Below, in pieces: positions 19,721 to 24,579 of a DNA stretch of 24,579 nucleotides (positions within the stretch are counted from its first letter, which is position 1; each line of letters starts with the position of its first letter). The DNA lies in NCBI GenBank assembly GCA_964507925.1, contig CAZDRB010000005.1, forward strand, positions 1 through 24,579. The letters are read 5' to 3'. Below the pieces are notes generated by a model. The model was not told the origin of the DNA and made no database searches. It saw nothing but the letters and a program-made list of their open reading frames with translations. The stretch is from CAZDRB01 sp964507925. Lineage in GTDB: Bacteria; Patescibacteriota; Microgenomatia; UBA1400; UBA12108. The translations under genes and the position numbers were made by a program.

Positions 19721-20099
19721 TATTTTGGCTGACGCAAAATTTCCGTTTGACCAGGGCGCGCTAAGAGTACATTTGACCAAGGTACTAGCTAAGCATAGGT
19801 TAGTCCGAGATATTGAGCTAGATATTCAGGTTGTGGGCAAGCGGAAGATGAGCGAGCTCCACCACGTCTTTATGAAGCTTGAGGGACCGACCGATGTATT
19901 ATCATTCCCATTGAACGACCCAGAAGATGACAGGCCTTTTATCTCGTCACCTGACGGGATACTGAGACTTGGGGATATCGTGATCTGTTATTCGGTCGCT
20001 CGCGAGGAGGCCATAGAGAAGCAGTGCAAGATAGATGACCAGATTCAGTTTTTGGCTGAGCACGGTTTGATGCACTTGCTCGGTCATCACCACGAATGA
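19707..20099 (+). CDS. ybeY: endoribonuclease YbeY (rRNA maturation)
   Basis: Zinc-dependent RNase for 16S rRNA 3' end processing and ribosome quality control. 130 aa. Seen: KRKMSELHHVFMKLEGPTDVLSFPL, GDIVICYSVAREEA, and the zinc motif HGLMHLLGHHHE with His119, His123 and His129. The protein stops one residue after the last ligand, so it lacks the usual C-terminal tail and is short for the family (about 150). ATG 19707 lies within the end of yqeY. dnaX begins 13 bases later. Confidence 0.94.
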   Translation: MVTINILADAKFPFDQGALRVHLTKVLAKHRLVRDIELDIQVVGKRKMSELHHVFMKLEGPTDVLSFPLNDPEDDRPFISSPDGILRLGDIVICYSVAREEAIEKQCKIDDQIQFLAEHGLMHLLGHHHE

Positions 20100-20112
20100 T
20101 AGAGTGTAAGAC

Positions 20113-21501
20113 ATGAGTCTTTACCTGAAATACCGTCCGCAAAAAATTGAAGAACTAGATCTAACAAACGTAAGAAACAAGCTCCAGGAAATAATAAAGT
20201 CAAATCAGCTCGGACACGCATACTTACTCACTGGGCCACGGGGGGCCGGTAAGACAAGTACGGCAAGAATACTAGCTAGAGTGGTGAACTGCGAAAAAAA
20301 TAATAAGAAATTAGATGAACCGTGCAACAAGTGCGAGGCATGTTTAAGTATTCTTGAAGGACGAGCTCTTGATGTTATTGAGATTGATGCGGCCTCGAAC
20401 CGCGGGATTGATGACATTCGCGAGCTAAAAGAAAAGATTAGGTTAGCTCCGTCGGTCTTGCCAACCAAGGTTTATGTGATTGACGAGGTGCACATGCTGA
20501 CAACTGAGGCCTTTAACGCGCTTCTTAAAACTCTCGAGGAGCCCCCGAGCCACTCGTTGTTTATCCTATGTACGACCGAGCTACACAAAGTTCCGGAAAC
20601 AATAATCTCTCGGTGTATACAAATACAGTTTTCTAAGGCGAGCCCTGAGGAGATGAAGCGGTCATTTGCTCGTGTGGCAAAGGGTGAGGGTAAAACATTG
20701 AGTGAGGAGGCGCTTGAGTTTTTGGCCCTGGCAGTTGATGGGTCTTTTCGTGATGGTGTGAAGATCTTGGATCAGGCATTATCAGTAAAAGACAAGATTG
20801 AGAAAGAAGACGTTGAGACACTCATAACCGGGAGTGCTGGCTATACTGTTTTGCCTTTTGTCACGGCCTTGGTCAAAAAAAACGCGCAAGAGGCAATCTA
20901 TAAACTTGATGAGGCGATGAAAGCGGGAGTTGACGTTTCGTATCTATTGGTCTCGACGATGAGGGCTTTGAGAGACGGTTTGCTCGCAAACTTGGGGATA
21001 GGTACAAATCCACTCGGAATAAAAGTCGAACTTGGAGTGACTGACCTTATTTACAAGCTAGATAAGGTGGCCTCAAGCCTATCAGGTAGTTTGGATAGCG
21101 AGCTATTGATACAGACCGTGATTGTTGAGTGGTGCGGGGAGGCTGAAGGAGGAGACAAGGAAGAAGAAGAGGAGGAGGTAGAGGAGAAAAGAGAGCAAAG
21201 CAAGGAGGATGCGAGCAAAGTTTGGCAGGATTTATTGAAAAAATTGAATGGGGACAGCGTGACTCTTGGCACGCTACTCTCGACAGTTGGCTCGACGACA
21301 ATTAGTGGGGACGAGCTCACGATCTCGGTTCCTTATGACTTTCATCGTCAGCAGATAATGTCAGAAAAGGTCTTAGCTAAGCTCGAGAAACTGGTGTCTG
21401 AGCAGGTTGGGAGGGCAGTCAAGGTTAACTGTATCTTGGAAACCAAGGCACCTCTTAAAAAGAATGATACAATAGATCAAGCGATGCAGATATTTATGTA
21501 A
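20113..21501 (+). CDS. dnaX: DNA polymerase III subunits gamma/tau
   Basis: Clamp-loader ATPase, 462 aa. LYLKYRPQKIEEL, Walker A GPRGAGKTSTARILA, a four-Cys zinc module (NCEKNNKKLDEPCNKCEACL), Walker B VYVIDEVHML, NALLKTLEEPP, sensor 1 region FILCTTELHKVPETIISRC, and lid helix DGSFRDGVKILDQ. A domain III bundle follows, then a Glu-rich linker (about residues 352-373) and a small C-terminal domain (DASKVWQDLLKKL ... ISVPYDFHRQQI) like the tau polymerase-binding end. Codons 255-257 read AAA AAA AAC after Val: the heptamer A AAA AAC is a possible -1 slip site. The start has a weak TAGAGT seven bases upstream and no Shine-Dalgarno. Confidence 0.95.
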   Translation: MSLYLKYRPQKIEELDLTNVRNKLQEIIKSNQLGHAYLLTGPRGAGKTSTARILARVVNCEKNNKKLDEPCNKCEACLSILEGRALDVIEIDAASNRGIDDIRELKEKIRLAPSVLPTKVYVIDEVHMLTTEAFNALLKTLEEPPSHSLFILCTTELHKVPETIISRCIQIQFSKASPEEMKRSFARVAKGEGKTLSEEALEFLALAVDGSFRDGVKILDQALSVKDKIEKEDVETLITGSAGYTVLPFVTALVKKNAQEAIYKLDEAMKAGVDVSYLLVSTMRALRDGLLANLGIGTNPLGIKVELGVTDLIYKLDKVASSLSGSLDSELLIQTVIVEWCGEAEGGDKEEEEEEVEEKREQSKEDASKVWQDLLKKLNGDSVTLGTLLSTVGSTTISGDELTISVPYDFHRQQIMSEKVLAKLEKLVSEQVGRAVKVNCILETKAPLKKNDTIDQAMQIFM

Positions 21502-21527
21502 AAAGTTATAAACTTTGAAAGGATCAT

Positions 21528-21833
21528 ATGTTTGATAAATTTCAGCAAATGGGACAACAGGCCGCACAGTTAAAGAAGGTTCGTGACCAGGCGGTTCAGA
21601 TGCAAAAGCAGCTTCAGGCAGAGGTTATTGAGGTCGAAGCCGACGGGATCAGAGTAGTCATGACAGGCGATCAGAAAGTAGAGACTGTCTCGATAGACGG
21701 AAAGTATGAGGAGAGACTTGTCAAAGTCCTAAATGACGCGATCAAAAAATCCCAGCAGGTAGCGGCCAAGAAGCTCCAGGAGATGTCTGGTGGACTCAAG
21801 GGACTTCTTGGTGGAATGGGTGGCGGCCAGTAA
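21528..21833 (+). CDS. ybaB: YbaB/EbfC nucleoid-associated protein
   Basis: 101-aa dimeric DNA-binding protein. MFDKFQQMGQQAAQLKKVRDQAVQMQKQLQAEVIEVEADGIRVVMTGDQKVETVSIDG is typical, with a helical N-terminus and a three-strand sheet; the C-terminus is Gly-rich (MSGGLKGLLGGMGGGQ). ATG 21528 preceded by GAAAGGA. Sits between dnaX and recR, the conserved dnaX-ybaB-recR order of many bacteria. Confidence 0.95.
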   Translation: MFDKFQQMGQQAAQLKKVRDQAVQMQKQLQAEVIEVEADGIRVVMTGDQKVETVSIDGKYEERLVKVLNDAIKKSQQVAAKKLQEMSGGLKGLLGGMGGGQ

Positions 21834-21846
21834 CAGGCTCTGACCT

Positions 21847-22443
21847 ATGAAGCTCCCAAAAGTTGTCGAGGACTTGATTAATTCGTTTGAAAAATTACCG
21901 GGAATTGGGAGAAGAAGTGCTGAACGATTGGCTTTTTATTTGCTCAGAGTGCCGCAGCGTGACCTAGATAGTTTTGCAAGCTCACTTGCGAGCTTAAAGA
22001 AACTTACTAAGATTTGTAGTGTTTGTCATAATTTGTCAGAATCGGAGAAATGTTCAATTTGCGCTGACCCTAGGCGAGAGGCAAGTCAGGTGCTTGTCGT
22101 TGAGTCGTTTCAGGATGTAATTGCGATCGAAAAATCTGGAAGTTATCACGGGACTTATCACGTCCTCCATGGCTCGATCTCACCCCTCAACAACGTTGGT
22201 CCAGACGAGTTGTATATAGATACGCTAGCCAAGCGGATTAGAGGTGGGGGAATAACTGAGGTAATTTTGGCAACCAATACATCGCTTGAGGGAGAGGCGA
22301 CGGCACTGTATATTAAAGACGCTTTGAAAGAACTAAAAGTTGAGATTAGTCGGATAGGTCGTGGACTTCCGACTGGTGTTGAGATAGAATATGCAGACGA
22401 TCAGACCCTGACCCAAGCGATTGCGACAAGAAAAGCTTTATGA
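21847..22443 (+). CDS. recR: recombination mediator RecR
   Basis: Works with RecO/RecF to load RecA on gapped DNA. 198 aa, normal length. Helix-hairpin-helix FEKLPGIGRRSAERLAFYLL, zinc finger CSVCHNLSESEKCSIC, Toprim domain VLVVESFQDVIAIEKSG and YHVLHGSISPLNNVGPDEL, ending in SRIGRGLPTGVEIEYADDQTLTQAI. No clear Shine-Dalgarno; 13 bases after ybaB. Stop overlaps the next ORF by ATGA. Confidence 0.96.
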   Translation: MKLPKVVEDLINSFEKLPGIGRRSAERLAFYLLRVPQRDLDSFASSLASLKKLTKICSVCHNLSESEKCSICADPRREASQVLVVESFQDVIAIEKSGSYHGTYHVLHGSISPLNNVGPDELYIDTLAKRIRGGGITEVILATNTSLEGEATALYIKDALKELKVEISRIGRGLPTGVEIEYADDQTLTQAIATRKAL

Positions 22444-23018
22444 AGATTTATTTTACCGGATCGATCAGCAAATTAACTCCCGAACTTCGAGAAACTTATA
22501 ACAAGATAGTCACCTATTTGGAAAAGATGGGGCACGTGGTTTTGGCGCGTCATATGCAAGACAAAGATGATAAGGTATTGAGGGCACAAACAGAAAAAGA
22601 ATCTGCAGTGATTCAGGGAAAAATGAGTAAGTGGCGCAAACAAGCGACACTCCTCGTAGCTGAGTGCACGATGTCGTCTATTGGAGTGGGCCAGGAGATT
22701 GCCGAGGCTTTGGCTGATAACAGGCAAGTGCTTGCCCTGCATTTGCCAGGAAAAAAACCAAACATCTTAACTCATTTGGGGCGCGATTTATTATATTTGG
22801 TCGAGTACACTCCAGATAATCTAAAAAAGAAATTATCTGAGTACGTGGAGTTTGCAAAACTAAATAGTGATACTCGTTTTAACTTTTTTATCTCACCACA
22901 AATTGGATCTTACTTGGACTGGATTTCGCACAGACAAAAATTGCCAAGAGCGGTGTATTTACGTAAACTAATTGAGAAGGACATGGAGAGCAACCAGGAA
23001 TACAACGAGGGAGAATGA
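22440..23018 (+). CDS. nucleoside 2-deoxyribosyltransferase-like protein with C-terminal ribbon-helix-helix-like segment
   Basis: 192 aa. Residues 1-125 look like the Rcl/nucleoside 2-deoxyribosyltransferase fold: MKIYFTGSISK, an acidic stretch (QDKDDKVLRAQTEKE), ATLLVAECTMSSIGVGQEIAEAL with a Glu where the catalytic one is expected, and a strand VLALHLPG. Such enzymes cleave or swap the base of deoxynucleosides or dNMPs. Residues about 147-185 (RFNFFISPQ ... YLDWISHRQKLPRAVYLRKLIEKDME) read like a CopG/Arc ribbon-helix-helix: a short strand then two helices, the second with R-x-x-x-LR-x-LI. This fusion suggests DNA binding or dimerisation. Both assignments are by motif reading. Overlaps recR by ATGA and the next ORF by ATGA. 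Confidence 0.62.
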   Translation: MKIYFTGSISKLTPELRETYNKIVTYLEKMGHVVLARHMQDKDDKVLRAQTEKESAVIQGKMSKWRKQATLLVAECTMSSIGVGQEIAEALADNRQVLALHLPGKKPNILTHLGRDLLYLVEYTPDNLKKKLSEYVEFAKLNSDTRFNFFISPQIGSYLDWISHRQKLPRAVYLRKLIEKDMESNQEYNEGE

Positions 23019-23227
23019 CCAAGAAAAAAACTCGCCAAGAAAAGATCAAAAGTAGCTATCGTCTGCAGAACTTTAGACTTGAGACGAGCGAGCGGGAAGA
23101 AACAAGAGACAGAAATGAGTTTGGCTATCTTTCGCGGGACTTTGTGGTAAAGGATTTGCTCAAGACCGCGGTGTATACAGTTTTGATCTTAGCAATTTTG
23201 GTTTTGGCGAAATTGAGACTCGGATAG
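23015..23227 (+). CDS. small membrane protein (70 aa), unknown function
   Basis: ATGA overlap with the previous gene. Very basic N-terminus (MTKKKTRQEKIKSSYRLQNFR), a charged middle, and one C-terminal membrane helix (KTAVYTVLILAILVLAKL) ending in a few residues. This predicts a tail-anchored, N-in protein whose cytoplasmic part is about 50 residues. No recognised family. In CPR genomes short proteins of this kind are common, but no function can be named. Confidence 0.6.
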   Translation: MTKKKTRQEKIKSSYRLQNFRLETSEREETRDRNEFGYLSRDFVVKDLLKTAVYTVLILAILVLAKLRLG

Positions 23228-23229
23228 TT

Positions 23230-23235
23230 TATAGT
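23230..23235 (+). promoter_or_regulatory. -10 element (TATAGT) of the coiled-coil protein gene
   Basis: TATAGT begins three bases after the previous stop and ends 6 bases before ATG 23242. No Shine-Dalgarno; predicted leaderless start. Confidence 0.5.
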
Positions 23236-23241
23236 TAAGTC

Positions 23242-23736
23242 ATGAGTGTTTGGAAAGCAGTAGGGAATAGTTTGACAGGGCTTGGTAAGCATGTGGCAAA
23301 GACTGTTGTCGCCGAACCAGTTGAGATTGTCCGCGACATGGTGGGGCAAAATCTGGAAAAGGGCAATTCACAATCTCAGCCTGCGGATGATCAGGCACAA
23401 GCCGATCCTCTTGCGGATCTTGCTAAAGGTGGATTTAAGACACAAGGGGATTTTGAGAAATACCAGGGTCTTTCGGGAGAGAAGGATGATCTCGAGATTC
23501 AAATGCTTAGAAAGCAGCTCTCACGCGAGTGGGGACTAGATACCTCTATTGAGGGAGGGATGGCCAAGGCTCGCGCGGAGTGGGAACAAAAGGAAGAACA
23601 ACGGAAGCAGGTCGAGGAAAAGGAAGAAGAACAAAAGAAGGAGTTTGAGTTTATGAAGAAAAAACAAGATGATCTTGGGCTCAAAGCAGCGAAAGCGGAG
23701 GCGAGTGCGGAGAATAAGGCGTGGGGGGCAGGCTAA
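23242..23736 (+). CDS. coiled-coil protein (164 aa), unknown function
   Basis: An N-terminal amphipathic stretch (SVWKAVGNSLTGLGKHVAKTVVAEPVEIVRDMVG), a low-complexity Gln/Asp/Ala segment (SQSQPADDQAQADPLADL), and a long charged coiled coil from about residue 85 on (EWEQKEEQRKQVEEKEEEQKKEFEFMKKKQDDL). No signal peptide or membrane helix. I do not recognise a family. Likely last gene of its operon: an inverted repeat follows 51 bases downstream. Composition supports a real structural or scaffolding protein. Confidence 0.62.
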   Translation: MSVWKAVGNSLTGLGKHVAKTVVAEPVEIVRDMVGQNLEKGNSQSQPADDQAQADPLADLAKGGFKTQGDFEKYQGLSGEKDDLEIQMLRKQLSREWGLDTSIEGGMAKARAEWEQKEEQRKQVEEKEEEQKKEFEFMKKKQDDLGLKAAKAEASAENKAWGAG

Positions 23737-23787
23737 CCGCACCAAGCACGGTCAAATATAATTTTGTTCCAGTACTTACTCCGTCAC

Positions 23788-23827
23788 GCAAAAAATGCTT
23801 GCCTACTATGTGTCGCACATTTTTTGC
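23788..23827 (+). repeat. 10-bp inverted repeat in the intergenic region before cysS
   Basis: GCAAAAAATG (23788-23797) and CATTTTTTGC (23818-23827) are perfect arms with a 20-base loop. The T run lies in the 3' arm, so it is an atypical terminator at best, working in either direction. A TATAAT at 23757-23762 would place it near the 5' end of an RNA. Besides this and the cysS leader I see nothing in 23737-24021. Confidence 0.6.
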
Positions 23828-23877
23828 TTGATGCGTCCGTCGTAAATTCCACAAAATCACATGTTGCCCGTGTTATA

Positions 23878-23886
23878 TGTTATACT
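23878..23886 (+). promoter_or_regulatory. extended -10 promoter of the cysS leader
   Basis: TG at 23878-23879, one base, then TATACT at 23881-23886: an extended -10, which explains the absence of a good -35. It ends 7 bases before the leader peptide ATG (23894), so that ORF is predicted to be leaderless. Confidence 0.65.
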
Positions 23887-23893
23887 TTTGGTA

Positions 23894-23950
23894 ATGAAAT
23901 TAAATGTTTGTTGTTGTCCATGTGATTGCGGAGGGGATTGTTCCTGCTAG
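23894..23950 (+). CDS. cysteine-rich leader peptide of cysS (attenuator)
   Basis: Eighteen codons: MKLNVCCCPCDCGGDCSC, then TAG. Seven of 18 residues are Cys, with three consecutive TGT codons at positions 6-8. It lies between a promoter and a terminator directly upstream of the cysteinyl-tRNA synthetase gene. A ribosome would pause at these codons when charged Cys-tRNA is scarce, so the peptide acts as the sensor and need not have a function itself. The promoter's -10 is 7 bases before the ATG and there is no Shine-Dalgarno, so translation would begin at the 5' end of the mRNA. Cys-rich leaderless peptides controlling sulfur genes are known from mycobacteria; I know of none before cysS in this kind of organism. 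Confidence 0.82.
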   Translation: MKLNVCCCPCDCGGDCSC

Positions 23951-23983
23951 GTTCTTGGACTTGAGTAGTAAGGATCCCCGCCG
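23929..23983 (+). promoter_or_regulatory. antiterminator stem of the cysS attenuator
   Basis: Bases 23929-23938 (CGGAGGGGAT, within the Gly-Gly-Asp codons of the leader peptide) pair with 23974-23983 (ATCCCCGCCG): six pairs, one A-G mismatch, three more pairs. Inside the loop CTGCT (23944-23948) can also pair with AGTAG (23964-23968). Formation hides the 5' arm of the terminator. A ribosome stalled at Cys codons 6-8 leaves most of 23929-23938 free; a ribosome reaching the stop codon at 23948 covers it. Confidence 0.7.
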
Positions 23984-23997
23984 AGAGCGGGGTTTTT
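23976..23997 (+). terminator. intrinsic terminator of the cysS leader
   Basis: CCCCGC (23976-23981), loop CGAGA, GCGGGG (23987-23992), then five T (23993-23997). A six-pair all-GC stem with a T run is a standard Rho-independent terminator. It lies 24 bases before the cysS start and only about 11 before its AAGGAT ribosome binding site, so it controls readthrough into cysS. Confidence 0.88.
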
Positions 23998-24021
23998 AGT
24001 ATAAGATGAAGGATAGATAAA

Positions 24022-24579
24022 ATGAAGATAAATAATTCGTTGACAAAACAAATCGAGGAGATAGTACCAATCAAGGCGGGTCAGATTGGTCTATACACCT
24101 GTGGCCCGACGGTGTACTCAACTCCGACAATTGGCAATTTTCGCACCTATGTTTTTTCTGATCTGATGGTGAGAGCGCTCAGATTTTTGGGATATCAAGT
24201 TAAGTATGTTATGAACTTGACTGACGTTGGACACTTGTCGGGAGACAACGCGGGTGACTCGAGCCAAGGCGAGGATAGGCTAGAAAAAGCCTCGAAAAAA
24301 GAGGGCAAATCTGCCTGGGAGATTGCTGGGTTTTATTCACAGGAGTTTTTGGATCATGCAAAGAAGCTAAATGTGATCTTGCCCGACATTGTGTGCAAAG
24401 CGACAGAGCATATTCCTGAGCAAATTGAGCTAATTAAGCGAATTGAGAGCAAAGGCTTTACCTACAAAATCACTGACGGGATCTACTTTGATACAGTCAA
24501 GTTTGAGTCCATGGGCTTTAGGTATGGAGAACTCTCGACCTTGGATCAGATAAAAGAAGGGGCGAGAGTCGAGCCCAAC
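24022..24579 (+). CDS. cysS: cysteinyl-tRNA synthetase, 3'-truncated by window edge
   Basis: Class I synthetase that charges tRNA-Cys. 186 residues are visible of about 450. YTCGPTVYSTPTIGNFRTYVFSDLMVRAL contains the zinc ligand Cys27 and the HIGH-equivalent motif, here TIGN (the first His is Thr). MNLTDVGHLSGD ... GEDRLEKASKKEGKSAWEIA is the CysRS type with an extended DVGHL loop, followed by FLDHAKKLNVILPDIVCKATEHIPEQIELIKRIESKGFTYKITDGIYFDT, all typical. ATG 24022 has AAGGAT at 24010-24015. Transcription is predicted to be controlled by the Cys-rich leader peptide, antiterminator and terminator directly upstream, so expression should rise when Cys-tRNA is low. Confidence 0.95.
   Translation, partial: MKINNSLTKQIEEIVPIKAGQIGLYTCGPTVYSTPTIGNFRTYVFSDLMVRALRFLGYQVKYVMNLTDVGHLSGDNAGDSSQGEDRLEKASKKEGKSAWEIAGFYSQEFLDHAKKLNVILPDIVCKATEHIPEQIELIKRIESKGFTYKITDGIYFDTVKFESMGFRYGELSTLDQIKEGARVEPN

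Noticed and set aside
21237..21242. A6 run as a second dnaX frameshift site
   Set aside because: Read as TTG AAA AAA TTG, it does not form a standard slippery heptamer in the zero frame.

Overview
The window reads as a compact, gene-dense bacterial chromosome segment. Most genes lie on the + strand, spaced by a few bases or overlapping through ATGA, TAATG, GTGA or TTGA junctions. The gene set suggests a member of the Patescibacteria/CPR: a short EF-Ts, a minimal DprA, a class II ribonucleotide reductase next to a methanogen-type thymidylate synthase, many very small unknown proteins, and a REP/RAYT element. TGA is used as a stop throughout, so the genetic code is standard and not the recoded one of Gracilibacteria/Absconditabacteria. 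This placement is inference; no 16S gene is present.

Layout. 1-2025: the 3' part of a PLP aminotransferase, then four small unknown proteins that look like two related pairs, with a possible attenuated leader at 1637-1800. 2039-8838: dprA, pth, topA, class II RNR, and an MtrA-like/thymidylate synthase fusion. 8856-9569: a REP-associated tyrosine transposase flanked by two identical hairpin repeats and carrying a third one in frame inside its gene. 9588-13561: a nucleotide-pool block (HAD phosphatase, thymidylate kinase, MazG-like protein, small unknown, deoxynucleoside kinase, Maf-like protein). 13551-15844: glyA and folD, divergent from one symmetric promoter, plus a small unknown. 15828-18201: rpsB, tsf and a site-2 protease. 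18202-23736: a DHH-like protein, rpsU, yqeY, ybeY, dnaX, ybaB, recR, a deoxyribosyltransferase-like/ribbon-helix-helix fusion and two small unknowns. 23737-24579: an intergenic region with an inverted repeat, then a cysteine-rich leader peptide, antiterminator and terminator in front of cysS, which runs off the window.

The genes largely cover dNTP supply (RNR, thymidylate synthase, Tmk, deoxynucleoside kinase, one-carbon folate enzymes), pool cleaning (MazG-like, Maf-like, HAD), DNA maintenance (TopA, DnaX, RecR, YbaB, DprA) and translation (S2, EF-Ts, S21, YbeY, Pth, CysRS).

The strongest new signal is the cysS leader at 23878-23997. An extended -10 promoter sits 7 bases before an 18-codon ORF whose product is MKLNVCCCPCDCGGDCSC (7 Cys). 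Its Gly-Gly-Asp codons can pair with the 5' arm of a downstream intrinsic terminator. This is the geometry of ribosome-mediated cysteine attenuation of the cysteinyl-tRNA synthetase gene. Two further patterns support it. Many starts in the window have a -10 box only 6-8 bases upstream and no Shine-Dalgarno sequence, which predicts leaderless mRNAs. glyA and folD share an 18-bp perfect palindrome with overlapping back-to-back -10 boxes, and both also look leaderless.
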